A DNA stretch of 64,000 bases, from positions 207,406-271,405 of the forward strand of contig LJHW01000001.1 in assembly GCA_001295865.1 (NCBI GenBank), written 5' to 3'. Source of the DNA: a beta proteobacterium AAP65. GTDB lineage: Bacteria > Pseudomonadota > Gammaproteobacteria > Burkholderiales > Burkholderiaceae_C. Both the position numbers and the translations under genes were made by a program. The notes beneath the pieces were generated by a model, which saw nothing but the letters and a program-made list of their open reading frames with translations, had not been told where the DNA came from and searched no databases. Shown here piece by piece: positions 38,686-48,854 of this stretch; the first letter of the stretch is position 1; the number at the start of each line of letters is the position of its first letter.

Positions 38686-39588
38686 TCAGGCCAGGGCGGG
38701 CTCGGGCAGGGCCTGCGGCCGGCCTGCCGCTGGCGTGGTGCGGCGTGCGTGCAGGCCCACGGCCACCAGGCCCAGCGCCATCAGCAGCCAGGTGCCCGGC
38801 TCGGGGATCACCGCCACCTGGCGGATGCCCACGGTCTGCATCAGCGTGCTGAACTCGGCGTAGGAAAAATCGCGGTCTTTGGTGCGCTCGATGCTGGGCA
38901 TCAGCGAGGGCGAAGCGCCGGTGGCCATCACAGACCAGAGGCTCTGACCCGGGTTGGGCGCCTGGCCGCTGGGGTGCACCAGGCTCAGGCCGTGGCCGAT
39001 TTCGTGGGTGACGGTGCCAGCCAGCAGGTTGATGCGCTGCTCGTTGTTGGTGGCCAGGCTCAGCAGCCCGGCGATGCTGTCGGTGAGCGTGCTGCCGAAG
39101 ATGGTGCCGTTGGCCACGCTGGAATTACCGGCGCTGTTGCGCACGCAGCCCAGGCAGGCCTGGCCGAGGAAGCCGACGTTGGGGTTGGCGTCGCCGATGG
39201 CCATGTAGTACCACTCGGTGTCGCCATTGGTGGGCGCCGTGGCGCCGTTGCTCCACTCGAAATTGATGTCGAGCTCGAAGCCCGCCGGCAGCGGGCTCAA
39301 GGCGTTGGTAGCGAAGCTGGGGTAGCCCAGGTAGTGGTTCTGCACCGCGGCCAGCGTGGCGTTGCGGATGTCGGTGAGCGACATGCCGCTGAAGCCCCAA
39401 CTCGCGAAGGTCTCGGGGGTGCTGCCCACGCCGGCGCGGTCGATGGTGGGCGCGGCCACGAAGTTCAGCATGATGGTCAGCGCTTCGGCCGGCTTGTCGG
39501 TGGCCAGGCCGAGGCCGAGGGCCAGGGCGGCCGCAACGGCCGCCTTGCGGCCGGTGTGCAGCGCGCTGCGCGAAGTGGTGGTGTTCAT
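38686..39588 (-). CDS. PEP-CTERM protein with metzincin-like protease motif
   Basis: A 300-residue exported protein with a signal peptide (AAVAAALALGLGLA) and a likely zinc-protease core: THEIGHGLSLVHP fits HExxHxxxxxH with Ser at the position usually Gly in metzincins, and SVMATG nearby could be the Met-turn. A second region has GDTEWYYMAIGDANPNVGF. The C-terminal PEP-CTERM sorting signal is IPEPGTWLLMALGLVAVGL followed by HARRT, then a 15-residue extension unusual for the family. GGAGG lies before the ATG. Proteolytic activity at the cell surface or matrix is inferred. Confidence 0.85.
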   Translation of the reverse strand: MNTTTSRSALHTGRKAAVAAALALGLGLATDKPAEALTIMLNFVAAPTIDRAGVGSTPETFASWGFSGMSLTDIRNATLAAVQNHYLGYPSFATNALSPLPAGFELDINFEWSNGATAPTNGDTEWYYMAIGDANPNVGFLGQACLGCVRNSAGNSSVANGTIFGSTLTDSIAGLLSLATNNEQRINLLAGTVTHEIGHGLSLVHPSGQAPNPGQSLWSVMATGASPSLMPSIERTKDRDFSYAEFSTLMQTVGIRQVAVIPEPGTWLLMALGLVAVGLHARRTTPAAGRPQALPEPALA

Positions 39589-39739
39589 GGCGGCGTCCTC
39601 CCTGGGGTGCTCGGTGGCGGTGTGATCGGCGTCCGCGCTTTTGCCGCGGCGCCGACGACTATGCCGACGAAGCCCCGCAGCGTCTCGATCTCCGCGGCCT
39701 GCACCCCGTGAATGGGGGATGCGCTGGGGGCAGCGGGCT

Positions 39740-40735
39740 TCAGGCGGGCGCGGTGTCCCAGGGCGCGACCGAGCCGTCGTCGCGGGCCGGCAGGGGCACC
39801 GGCGCCGCGGCGGTGGGCTCGGTGCGTTGCTGTGGGCCCCCCAGGGCCTCGATCAGCTCGGGAATCAGCAGCTTCAGCTCGCCGGTGAACAGCGCCACGT
39901 CGGCGTCGAAGCCGCCCTCGTCCTTCTGCGAGGCGCCGGCATCGGCGCCGCTGCCCTCCAGCACCACGTCCAGCAGCTTGATCTTTTTCAGCGTCAGCGC
40001 TTCGGTGAGCACGAAGCTCACACGCCCGGCCCAGGTGAGCGCCAGCTGCGTGGGCAGCTTGCCCTGGCGCACGTGTTCACCCACCTCGTCGATGTCCAGC
40101 GTGTGGCGCGCGTAGCGCACGGTCGCCTTCTCGCTGTCGGGCTGCTTGAGCTCACATTCACGGTCGATGCTGAAGCCGGCGGGTGCTTCTTTTTCGGCCA
40201 GCCAGGCCGACATCGCGCTGGCCGGGGCCAGCGCCGTCTGCACCAGCGCGACCTTGAAGCCACCGCCCAGCAGTTCCACCAGGCGCGTGACCACGGCATC
40301 GGCCTTCTTCACGCTGCCGGCGCCCACCAGCAGCCAGTTCGCCTTCGGGTCTATCCACACCGCGGTGTGCGAACGCTTCGGAAAAGCACGCGGCAGCAGC
40401 TGGTGGATGACCTCTTCCTTCAGTTCCTTGACGATCTTGCCCTTGGGCCGCCGGCCGGTGTCCTTCTCGATGGCGTCGAGCTTCTTGCCCACCTGGTCTT
40501 TGATGACGCCACCGGGCACGGCCTTGGTCTCGGTGGCCATGCGCAGCACGTACTGCCCGCCCACGCTCTCGATCAAGGGACCGTGGGCCTCGCCGCGCGG
40601 CTCGACCCAGCCGATGGATTCGGGCTGGCTGGCGCCGCATTCGACGAAACGCGCGCCTTGCAGGCGGTCGTCGATCTCGGCCAGGCCGGGGGCGTCCCAG
40701 TGTTCGATGCGGTAGACGAGGGCGTTCTTGAACAT
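39740..40735 (-). CDS. rdgC: recombination-associated protein RdgC
   Basis: A 331-residue nucleoid-associated DNA-binding protein that forms rings on DNA and restrains RecA-dependent recombination. Family sequences are MFKNALVYRI at the N-terminus, GQYVLRMATETKAVPGGVIKDQV, LPRAFPKRSHTAVWID and ALTWAGRVSFVLTEALTLKKIKLLDVV. Length is slightly over the usual 300 because of a Pro-rich C-terminal tail (PTAAAPVPLPARDDG). It is a single-gene unit between a PEP-CTERM gene and the two-component kinase gene. No LexA box is visible upstream. Confidence 0.96.
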   Translation of the reverse strand: MFKNALVYRIEHWDAPGLAEIDDRLQGARFVECGASQPESIGWVEPRGEAHGPLIESVGGQYVLRMATETKAVPGGVIKDQVGKKLDAIEKDTGRRPKGKIVKELKEEVIHQLLPRAFPKRSHTAVWIDPKANWLLVGAGSVKKADAVVTRLVELLGGGFKVALVQTALAPASAMSAWLAEKEAPAGFSIDRECELKQPDSEKATVRYARHTLDIDEVGEHVRQGKLPTQLALTWAGRVSFVLTEALTLKKIKLLDVVLEGSGADAGASQKDEGGFDADVALFTGELKLLIPELIEALGGPQQRTEPTAAAPVPLPARDDGSVAPWDTAPA

Positions 40736-40804
40736 GGCGGGGCCGGGGCGCCCGAAGGGCCGCGGCGGCAGGCTTCAGGTGTGGGAAAGGGGAAAGGGGC
40801 GCGA

Positions 40805-41992
40805 TTATGGCCGCCGGGGCAGCCGCAGCACGGCCTGCAGCCCACCGCCGGCGCGCGGCCCCAGCGTGAGCGTGCCGCCCAGGCGCTGCGCGAGTTCACG
40901 CGCGATGAACAGGCCCAGCCCGGCGCCGCCGGTGGCGCGGTTGCGCGAACTCTCCAGCCGCACGAAGGGCTGCATCACAGCGGCCAGCTCGGCCGCGGGG
41001 ATGCCGGGGCCGCGGTCGAGCACCTGCACCTCCACGGCCTCGGCGCTGCTGTGCAGCAGCACCTCGGTGGCGCCGGCGTAACGCAGTGCGTTGCCCACCA
41101 GGTTGTCGACGATGCGGCGCAGCGCCAGCGGCTCGGTGCTCAGCACCGCGGGCGGGGCGCCCTCGGCCAGGGGCTGCAGGGCCACGGGCTCGCCCTGCTC
41201 GGCGCGGTCGTCCACCAGCGCCTGCACCAGCGCGGCGGCGTCCACCTGCTGCGGCGCGGGGGCGGCGGCGCTGCCGCGGAAGACCTCCAGCACGGCGTCG
41301 ATCAGCGCGTTCATCTCGGCCAGGTCGGCCACGCTGCGCTGCTGGAACTGCGCCTCCAACGGCGTGGTTTCCAGGCGCATGCGCAGCCGCGTGAGCGGGG
41401 TGCGCAGGTCGTGCGAGATGGCGGCCATCATCAGCCCGCGGCCTTCGAACACCTCGCGCAGCTGCTGCGCCATGCGGTTGAAGACGGTGGCCGCGCTGCG
41501 CACCTCGGCCGTGCCGTGATGTTCGTCCAGCGGCGCCGGCGTGCGGCCGCGCGCCAGCGCCGGGCCCAGCTGCTCGGCCGCGCCCACGAGGCGCGACACC
41601 GGCTGCGCGAGCCAGCGCGAGCCCACCCAGGCGGCCAGCGCGATGACGATGAAGCGCACGCCGTAGTCCACCACCCACAGCCCGCCGGGCAGCGCCGGCG
41701 GCAACGACGGAAAGGTGGGCGTGGGCGGTGGCACCGGCCTGCTGCCCGGCCCCCCAGGCGCCCCGGGTGCGCCACCCCAAGCAGCCCCCGGCGGTGGCCT
41801 GGGGCGCGCGCCGGGCGGCGGCTGCGCGCTGTCGGCCGCCGGCGCACGCGGCGCCCCGGCCAGCAGCTGCACCGTGCTCCAGGCCGCCACGTGGCTGAGC
41901 ACCAGCGCCGCCCACATCAGCAGGAAGAGGCGCAGCGCCAGCGTGTCGCCGCGCCAGCCGCGCCGGCGGCCAGCGGCCGTTGCGGCGCTCAC
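40805..41992 (-). CDS. EnvZ-like sensor histidine kinase
   Basis: A 395-residue inner-membrane kinase. Helix 1 is LALRLFLLMWAALVLSHVAAW (about 18-38). It is followed by a short periplasmic segment (50-105) that is almost all Pro, Gly and Ala, and helix 2 (about 108-125). HAMP continues to about 185, and the dimerisation box AAISHDLRTPLTRLR carries phospho-His about 194. The ATPase domain has N-box NLVGNALRY, DRGPGIP and GGAGLGLFIA. It starts at GTG, overlapping the regulator stop (GTGA), so kinase and regulator are coupled. The low-complexity periplasmic loop is unlikely to bind a ligand directly. Confidence 0.93.
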   Translation of the reverse strand: MSAATAAGRRRGWRGDTLALRLFLLMWAALVLSHVAAWSTVQLLAGAPRAPAADSAQPPPGARPRPPPGAAWGGAPGAPGGPGSRPVPPPTPTFPSLPPALPGGLWVVDYGVRFIVIALAAWVGSRWLAQPVSRLVGAAEQLGPALARGRTPAPLDEHHGTAEVRSAATVFNRMAQQLREVFEGRGLMMAAISHDLRTPLTRLRMRLETTPLEAQFQQRSVADLAEMNALIDAVLEVFRGSAAAPAPQQVDAAALVQALVDDRAEQGEPVALQPLAEGAPPAVLSTEPLALRRIVDNLVGNALRYAGATEVLLHSSAEAVEVQVLDRGPGIPAAELAAVMQPFVRLESSRNRATGGAGLGLFIARELAQRLGGTLTLGPRAGGGLQAVLRLPRRP

Positions 41993-42684
41993 TGCACCTC
42001 CACGTCGAAGAGGTAACCCTCGCCGCGCACGGTGCGCAGCAGCGTGGCCTCGCGCGAGGTGTCGCCCAGCTTGGCGCGCAGGCGCGAGACGGCCAGGTCG
42101 ATGCTGCGGTCGTTGACGTCCACGCCCGGGGCGCGCGTCAGCTCCAGCAGGCGTTCGCGGCTGAGCACGCGGCCGGGGTTGTCGACGAAGGCCGAGAGCA
42201 GGCGGAACTCGGCGCCGGACAGCGGCACCGTCACATCGGCCGCCGTGAGCAGCTGGCGCGCGACGCGGTCGAAGCGCCAGCCGGCAAAACGCACCACGCG
42301 CGCGGCCGCCGCACCGCCCCGCTGGCCGCGCCGCAGCACGGCCTGGATGCGCGCGATGAGCTCGCGCGGTTCGAAGGGCTTGGCCACGTAGTCGTCGGCA
42401 CCGAGTTCAAGGCCCACGACGCGGCTCATCGGGTCGCCGCGCGCGGTGAGCATGATCACCGGCAGGTTCGGGTGCTGCTGCTGCAGCCAGCGCAGCAGGC
42501 TCAGGCCGTCTTCACCCGGCAGCATCAGGTCCAGCAGCACGAGATCGGCGCCGCCGGCCTGCACCAGGCGGCGCATCACCGCACCATCGGCCGCGGCCTG
42601 CGCCTGCAGGCCGTAGCTCTGCAGGTAGCTGCACAGCGAGCTGCGGATCTCCGGGTCGTCGTCGACCACCAGGCAGCGCGTCAT
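41989..42684 (-). CDS. OmpR-family response regulator
   Basis: A 231-residue DNA-binding regulator. The receiver domain has the acidic pocket VVDDD and phospho-acceptor Asp52 in LVLLDLMLPGEDG, with the conserved Lys in YVAKPFEPREL. The C-terminal winged helix includes LSGAEFRLLSAFVDNPGRVLSRERLL and the recognition region DRSIDLAVSRLRAKLG, ending GEGYLFDVEVQ. GGAGGAGAC immediately precedes the ATG at 42684. The downstream kinase overlaps by 4 bp. Targets are unknown; a small GC hairpin (42698-42714) sits just upstream of the ribosome-binding site. Confidence 0.95.
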   Translation of the reverse strand: MTRCLVVDDDPEIRSSLCSYLQSYGLQAQAAADGAVMRRLVQAGGADLVLLDLMLPGEDGLSLLRWLQQQHPNLPVIMLTARGDPMSRVVGLELGADDYVAKPFEPRELIARIQAVLRRGQRGGAAAARVVRFAGWRFDRVARQLLTAADVTVPLSGAEFRLLSAFVDNPGRVLSRERLLELTRAPGVDVNDRSIDLAVSRLRAKLGDTSREATLLRTVRGEGYLFDVEVQ

Positions 42685-42752
42685 CGTCTCCTCCAACCCG
42701 GCCCCGCGGGCCGGTGGCGGAAGGTTACCCAGAGTCACGGGGCGCCAGGGCC

Positions 42753-43679
<927 letters not shown>

Positions 43680-43824
43680 GGCGATGGCTCCGGGGGCTGG
43701 TTGGGGGAGGCGATGCGCCATTGCACCGCCCGCGCTTGTCGGCGGTGTCGGTGCTTTGTGTCAGGGCTGACACGCTGCGACAAGAACGCGCGGCCCCGGC
43801 CGCAGCTCCAGAGCGGGGCCGGTG

Positions 43825-44949
43825 TCAGCCGTGCAGCGCGGGCTCGTGCGGCGGAGTCTGTTCGACCTGCACCACGCAGTTGCGCCCGGCACGCTTGGCG
43901 GCGTAGAGCGCGGCATCGGCACGGTCGACAGCCACGGCCAGGTCTTCGCCGGGCTGCAGCTCGGTCAGGCCGACCGAGAGCGTCACGCACAGCAGCGGGC
44001 CCGTGCCAGCAGACACCGGGGTGTCGGCCAGGCGCTCGCGCAGCTTGTTGGCCAGGGTCCAGGCGGTGGCCGGCGGCACATTGCGCAAACAGATGACGAA
44101 CTCTTCGCCGCCCCAGCGTGCCACGGCATCGCCGGCGCGCACGGTGTCGCGCAGCACCGTGGCCACGGCACGCAGCACCTGGTCGCCGGCGGCGTGGCCG
44201 CGGCTGTCGTTGATGCGCTTGAAGTGGTCGATGTCGGCCACCAGCACGGCGCAGGGCGGGTCGTGCGGGGTCACGCGGCGCAGATGGGTTTCCATCAGCG
44301 CCAGGCCCTGGCGGTTGGCCAGGCCGGTGAGGGCGTCGCAGTTGGCGGCACGCGCCAGCGCCGCGCTGCGTTCGCTGCGCTCGAGCACGGCACTGAACAA
44401 GTGGGCCAAAGCATCGAAGACGCCCACGCCCACGGTCTCGAAGTAGTCGGGCACGTCGGCGTACAGCACGAAGAGCCCGCGTTGGGCCGTGCCGGGCTGC
44501 AGGCCGGGGCCGCCGCTGAGCGGCAGCGCCAACACGCTGCGCACGCCCAGCTCACGCGCGGCGCGGCGCCAGGGCCCGAACACGGAACGCGGCGACACGC
44601 GGAAGGGCTCCAGGCGCTGCCCGGCCAGGGTGCGGAAGGCCGGGCCCCTGCGGGTGAGTGCGTTGCGCTGGATGACGAGGTCGCGGGCATAGGGTGCCGC
44701 CGCCCCGGCGAGCACCTGGGGGCTGATCTGCTCGGTGTCAGCCGGGCCGAACCACACCCAAGCCAGCACGAGGTGCGGCACCAGGGTGGTGAGACGTTCA
44801 CAGTGCGCGGCGATCACCTCGCCGGCGCCGCGCTCGTCGTGCAGCAGCTGGGCCGCGCTGCGCAACACGGCCTCGGTCACGCGCTGCTGTTCAAGCACCG
44901 GGTCGAAAGCGGGCGCAGGCGTGCGACGGACAAGAGCCCAGAGATCCAT
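43825..44949 (-). CDS. GAF-like sensor diguanylate cyclase
   Basis: A 374-residue soluble protein with an N-terminal GAF-type domain (about 20-190; VLALPLSGGPGL, LFVLYADVPDYF) and a C-terminal GGDEF domain beginning CDALTGLANRQGL. The active site is GGEEF at about 280-284, with an RxxD inhibitory site (RAGD) five residues before it and DIDHFKRINDSRGHAAGDQV conserved in two stretches. It should make c-di-GMP in response to a small cytosolic ligand. It is the last gene after nagX in the minus-strand series (68-bp gap). The start at 44949 is chosen because the upstream frame overlaps nagX. Confidence 0.92.
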   Translation of the reverse strand: MDLWALVRRTPAPAFDPVLEQQRVTEAVLRSAAQLLHDERGAGEVIAAHCERLTTLVPHLVLAWVWFGPADTEQISPQVLAGAAAPYARDLVIQRNALTRRGPAFRTLAGQRLEPFRVSPRSVFGPWRRAARELGVRSVLALPLSGGPGLQPGTAQRGLFVLYADVPDYFETVGVGVFDALAHLFSAVLERSERSAALARAANCDALTGLANRQGLALMETHLRRVTPHDPPCAVLVADIDHFKRINDSRGHAAGDQVLRAVATVLRDTVRAGDAVARWGGEEFVICLRNVPPATAWTLANKLRERLADTPVSAGTGPLLCVTLSVGLTELQPGEDLAVAVDRADAALYAAKRAGRNCVVQVEQTPPHEPALHG

Positions 44950-45017
44950 GCTCGGGATATCGGCCCGCCACGGCGCCGCTGTAGGCCCTGCGGCCCACGG
45001 GGCTGCCGATCGCAGGC

Positions 45018-46202
45018 TCACACGCGGAAGTACAGCCGCCGCCGGTCCAGCCACAGCGCCAGCGCGGCATAGGCCGAGAGGTTGGCGCAGGCGAAGAGGA
45101 AGGAGCCCAGCCGCGGGTCGCTGCCGATGCCGGCAAAGACGTTCTGGTACAGCCAGGGCAGCGGGCTGATGAAGGCCACGGTGCCATCGGGGCGGAAGGC
45201 ATCGGGCCAGCGCAGCAGCGCCAGCACGCGCGGCACGAAGCCGGCCAGCACGAAGATGAAGAGCGGGTTCTTGCCGAAGGCTTCGAAAACGCGAAGCGTG
45301 AAACGCGTCGGGGCCGACAGGGGTGCTGCGCCCGGCGCGCGGTTTTCCAGCAGGTGCATCAGCGTGGCCAGCGTGGCCAGCGCCAGCGCGGTGCTCAGCA
45401 GCACGTAGCTCGGCGTCCAGATCTTCTTGTTCAGCGGCACCGCCAATTGCCAGGCGTAGGCGGCCAGCGCCAGCAGCGCGGCGGTGACAAAAAATCGCAC
45501 GAGCAGTGCCGCGTCCACACGGCCGTGCTGCTGCAGCGTGTGACCGACCCACCAGCCGAGAAGCACCTGCGCGATGGCCGGCGGCGTGCTGGCCAGGCCC
45601 TCGGGGTCGAAGGGCAGGCCTTCGCCGCGGTAGAGGTGGCTCGCGCCCAGCAGCGCGCGGTCGACCGCGGTGCCGAACCAGCCCAGCAAGCCGTAGGGGT
45701 CGGCCGGATCGCCCAAGGCCAGGCAGGCCGCCCAGTAGCCCAGCAGCAGCACGGCCACCGCGATGAGCGCGCCGCGCACCGACAGCCACCACACGATGAG
45801 CGCCGCCGCGCCGAAGCACAAGGCGATGCGCTGCAGCACACCCATCGTGCGCAGCGTCTCCACGCTCTTGAGGGCCAGCGCGCCATCGACCGTCCAGAAG
45901 ACGAAGGGGGCGGCGTTGAGGAAGAGCCCCAGCGCGAAGATCAGCGCCACGCGCTGGGCCACGCGGCGCAGGAACACGGCCTGCCCCGCGGCACGGTGCC
46001 CCGGCATCACCAGCGCCAGCGCGTTGCCCACCGCGAACAGGAAAAACGGGAAGACCAGATCGGTGGGCGTGCAGCCGTGCCAGCCGGCGTGCGCCAGCGG
46101 CGGGTAGAGGTGGGCCCAGCTGCCAGGGTTGTTGACGAGGATCATCAGCGCCACGGTGGCACCGCGGAAGACGTCCAGGGACAGCAGGCGCTGCGGGCTC
46201 AT
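45018..46202 (-). CDS. NagX-like membrane acyltransferase (HGSNAT/DUF5009 family)
   Basis: A 394-residue polytopic membrane protein with about ten helices. The N-terminus RLLSLDVFRGATVALMILVNNPGSW and GCTPTDLVFPFFLFAVGNAL are the hallmarks of the family that includes heparan-alpha-glucosaminide N-acetyltransferase and bacterial NagX. Bacterial members occur in amino-sugar loci and are thought to acylate or help transport GlcNAc-type sugars. Here it directly follows murQ (34-bp gap) in a peptidoglycan-recycling series, which supports a role with MurNAc/GlcNAc derivatives. Confidence 0.88.
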   Translation of the reverse strand: MSPQRLLSLDVFRGATVALMILVNNPGSWAHLYPPLAHAGWHGCTPTDLVFPFFLFAVGNALALVMPGHRAAGQAVFLRRVAQRVALIFALGLFLNAAPFVFWTVDGALALKSVETLRTMGVLQRIALCFGAAALIVWWLSVRGALIAVAVLLLGYWAACLALGDPADPYGLLGWFGTAVDRALLGASHLYRGEGLPFDPEGLASTPPAIAQVLLGWWVGHTLQQHGRVDAALLVRFFVTAALLALAAYAWQLAVPLNKKIWTPSYVLLSTALALATLATLMHLLENRAPGAAPLSAPTRFTLRVFEAFGKNPLFIFVLAGFVPRVLALLRWPDAFRPDGTVAFISPLPWLYQNVFAGIGSDPRLGSFLFACANLSAYAALALWLDRRRLYFRV

Positions 46203-46236
46203 GGCGCAGGTGGGCTACGGCCGCCGTCAGCCACCG

Positions 46237-47121
46237 TCAGCCACGGACGGCGGCCTCGATGCTGCCGCCAGCGGCCTCGAGCCGGGCTTCGGCCGCGGCA
46301 GCCGCCAGGCCCGTCTTCAACATCACGATGGCCAGCTTCACGCGGCTGCCGCTGGCGGCCAGTGCCGCGCTGGCCGCGGCTTCTTCGGCGCCGCTGGCCA
46401 GCATGGTCAGCCGCAGAGCGCGTTTCACGAGCTTGGCGTTGCTGGCCTGCACATCGACCATCAGGTTGCCGTAGACCTTGTGCAGCTTCACCATCACCGC
46501 GCTGCTGAAGGTGTTCAGCGCGATCTTCTGCGCCGTGCCGGCCTTCAGGCGCGTGCTGCCGCTGATGACCTCGGGGCCGGTGTCGAGCAGCACGCCCACT
46601 TCGCAGGCCGCCAGCAGCGGCGCGCCGGGGTTGTTGGCAAAACCCACGGTGAGTGCGCCGCGCGCGCGCGCCGCCTCGGCAGCGCCCAAGGCGTACGGCG
46701 TGCCGCCCGAAGCAGCCAGCAGCAGCACCACGTCGAGCGCGCCCACACCGGCCGCGGCGATGTCGGCGGCGCCGCCTTCGCGGCTGTCTTCGGCGCCTTC
46801 CACCGCGCGGTACAGCGCACCTTCGCCGCCGGCCAGCAAGGCCACGGCGCGTTCGTGCGGCCACGAGAAGGTGGGGTGCAGCTCCACGCTGTCGAGCAGG
46901 CCCAGGCGGCCGCTGGTACCGGCGCCCCCATAAACCAGGCGGCCGCCTTGGCGCAGGCGCGCAGCGGCGGCGTCCACGGCCTGTGCCAACGCCGGGCCGG
47001 CCGCGCGCACGGCCTCGGCGGCGCGGGCCTGGTCGGCGGCCAGCGCGTCCACCAGCGTGGCGGTGTCGTAGCGGTCGAGCTGCGGGTGGTCGGGATGGGC
47101 TTGTTCGGTGTTCAGCAGCAT
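46237..47121 (-). CDS. murQ: N-acetylmuramic acid 6-phosphate etherase
   Basis: A 294-residue cytosolic SIS-domain lyase that removes the lactyl ether from MurNAc-6-phosphate, giving GlcNAc-6-phosphate and D-lactate in cell-wall recycling. Recognisable parts are LLNTEQAHP, RLVYGGAGTSGRLGLLDSVELHPTFSW, VEGAEDSREGGAAD, LAASGGTPYALGA, and the signature STRLKAGTAQKIALNTFSSAVMVKLHKVYGNLMVD (shown in parts). It lies between the GH10-like lipoprotein gene (28-bp gap) and nagX. No anmK kinase gene is in the window, so MurNAc-6-P must come from elsewhere. Confidence 0.96.
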   Translation of the reverse strand: MLLNTEQAHPDHPQLDRYDTATLVDALAADQARAAEAVRAAGPALAQAVDAAAARLRQGGRLVYGGAGTSGRLGLLDSVELHPTFSWPHERAVALLAGGEGALYRAVEGAEDSREGGAADIAAAGVGALDVVLLLAASGGTPYALGAAEAARARGALTVGFANNPGAPLLAACEVGVLLDTGPEVISGSTRLKAGTAQKIALNTFSSAVMVKLHKVYGNLMVDVQASNAKLVKRALRLTMLASGAEEAAASAALAASGSRVKLAIVMLKTGLAAAAAEARLEAAGGSIEAAVRG

Positions 47122-47149
47122 GGGGGCGGTGGGTCTCGGAGAAAGTGGT

Positions 47150-48817
47150 TCACAACTGGATCAGCGCCCGCGGGCCCAACGCGCCCACGGCATTGAGACC
47201 TTGCACCCAGAGCAGGTCGGCGCCTTCGGGGTCGAGCTCCCTTTCGCCAGGAGGCGCGGCGCTGAAAACCCAGCGCGGGTGGGCCGCGCCGCCGTAGCGC
47301 CGCCACAGCGCCCAGCGCACCGGCAGGGCGCCGGCCACCGCGGGCTCCACACGAACACGCAGGCCGGCCGGCGTGGCCACACGGCGCAGGCCGGGCAGGC
47401 CCACGGCCGGCGCCGCCAGCCAGGGCGTGGCGGGCACCAAGGCCGGCGTGGCGTAGGCGCCGCGCTGCAGCAGGGTGGCCAGGCCGTCGCGGTCTTGCTG
47501 CAGGGCGATGAGGCTGAAATGCACGTGGCCGCCGGCAGCGGGGCGGTGCCGCGTCAGCGCGATCTGGTCGGCGATCTCGCGCGCCGGCCACACGTTGCCG
47601 GGCACCCCCTGGGCGGCGACGCCGGCCGTGCCCACGCGGCTGGTGAACAGGCCCGGCCAGACGTGGCGCTGCTGGGGGTTCTGCGTCAGCCAGTGGTCGA
47701 GCAGCACGCCGAACTGCTGGCCGCTGCGTGCCACGGGCCAGTAGAGCTGCGGCGTCCAGTAATCGAGCCAGCCTTCAGCCAGCCACTTTTCGGCGTCGGC
47801 ATACAGCTTGTCGTACTGGCTGAAGCCGGTGATGCCGGCCGGCCGCCGGTCGGGCCGCGGCAGGCCGAAAGGGCTGATGCCGAAGCGCACGTGGGGCTTT
47901 ACCTCGCGCACGGTGCGGTGCATCGCCTGCACGAGGCGGTTGACCTGCTCGCGGCGCCAGTCGTCGCGCGCCAGCAGGCCCCCGCCTTGCTGGTAGCGCG
48001 CCCAGGCTTCGTCGTCGGGAAAGGGCAGTTCGGCGCCCGCCGGGCCACCGGGCTGCGGGATGGGGTAGGGGTAGAAGTAGTCGTCGATGTGCACGCCGTC
48101 GATGTCGTAGCGGCGCAGCACATCGGCCACCACGGCCAGGGTCTGCGCGACGGCGGCGGGCTCGGCGGGGTCCATCCACAGCATGTCGCCGTAGCGTTTG
48201 ACGGCGGCGGGCTCGCGCAGCGCGATGTGCGGCGGCGCCAGCGGGCTCTTGGCCGACGAATGGCGCGCGCGGTAGGGGTTGAACCACGCGTGCAGCTCCA
48301 GGCCGCGGCGGTGGGCTTCTTCCACCCAGAAGGCCAGCGGGTCCCAGGGCGCTTCGTCGGCGCGCCAGGGCGGCTGGCCCTGCGTGCCCGAGAGGTACTC
48401 GGTCCAGGGCTCCAGCGTGCTGGCGTAGAGCGCGCAGCCCGCCGGCCGCACCTGCAGGATCAGCGCGTTCAGGCCCAAGGTGCGCGCACGCTCCAGCAGC
48501 ACCAGCGCTTCGGCACGCAGCTCGGCCGCGCTCAGGCCGGTTTGGCTGGGCCAGTCGATGTTGGCCACGGTGGCCACCCAGGCGGCACGGAACTCGCGCG
48601 GCGCCGGCGGTGGCTGCAGCGGGCCCACGGCGGGCGGTGGGGCCGCACCCGCCGGCGCGGCCGCTGCGGGCCCGGCAGCGGTGGCCGCGCCTGCCGCGTC
48701 GGCGCCGCCGGCCGGCACGGCGGGCTGCTGGGGCTGCTGCGCACAGCCGCTGCTGCCCACCCACCAGGGGGCGCCCGCTGCCGCCAGCGCGGCAGCGCCA
48801 AACTGGCGGCGCTTCAA
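47150..48817 (-). CDS. GH10-like (DUF187/YngK-type) exported glycoside hydrolase
   Basis: A 555-residue exported protein. TTG at 48817 is proposed as start because the frame then begins with a twin-arginine lipoprotein signal (LKRRQFGAAALAAAG to SSGC) preceded by GGTGGTGG. The catalytic domain starts REFRAAWVATVANIDWPSQ and has LNALILQVRPAGCALY, ELHAWFNPYRAR, RYDIDGVHIDDYFYPYP and VRFGISPFG. These are the conserved blocks of the GHL10/DUF187 family, for which a peptidoglycan glycosidase role has been suggested. A C-terminal fibronectin-like region follows. Its position between amiD and murQ supports cell-wall substrates. Confidence 0.85.
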   Translation of the reverse strand: MKRRQFGAAALAAAGAPWWVGSSGCAQQPQQPAVPAGGADAAGAATAAGPAAAAPAGAAPPPAVGPLQPPPAPREFRAAWVATVANIDWPSQTGLSAAELRAEALVLLERARTLGLNALILQVRPAGCALYASTLEPWTEYLSGTQGQPPWRADEAPWDPLAFWVEEAHRRGLELHAWFNPYRARHSSAKSPLAPPHIALREPAAVKRYGDMLWMDPAEPAAVAQTLAVVADVLRRYDIDGVHIDDYFYPYPIPQPGGPAGAELPFPDDEAWARYQQGGGLLARDDWRREQVNRLVQAMHRTVREVKPHVRFGISPFGLPRPDRRPAGITGFSQYDKLYADAEKWLAEGWLDYWTPQLYWPVARSGQQFGVLLDHWLTQNPQQRHVWPGLFTSRVGTAGVAAQGVPGNVWPAREIADQIALTRHRPAAGGHVHFSLIALQQDRDGLATLLQRGAYATPALVPATPWLAAPAVGLPGLRRVATPAGLRVRVEPAVAGALPVRWALWRRYGGAAHPRWVFSAAPPGERELDPEGADLLWVQGLNAVGALGPRALIQL

Positions 48818-48854
48818 ACCACCACCACCGCGGGCAGCGGCTGCAGGGCGTTCT

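Noticed and set aside
42698..42714. Terminator upstream of the response regulator
   Set aside because: CCGGCCC/GGGCCGG forms a 7-bp stem but there is no T-run on either strand and it lies directly ahead of the ribosome-binding site, so its role is unclear.
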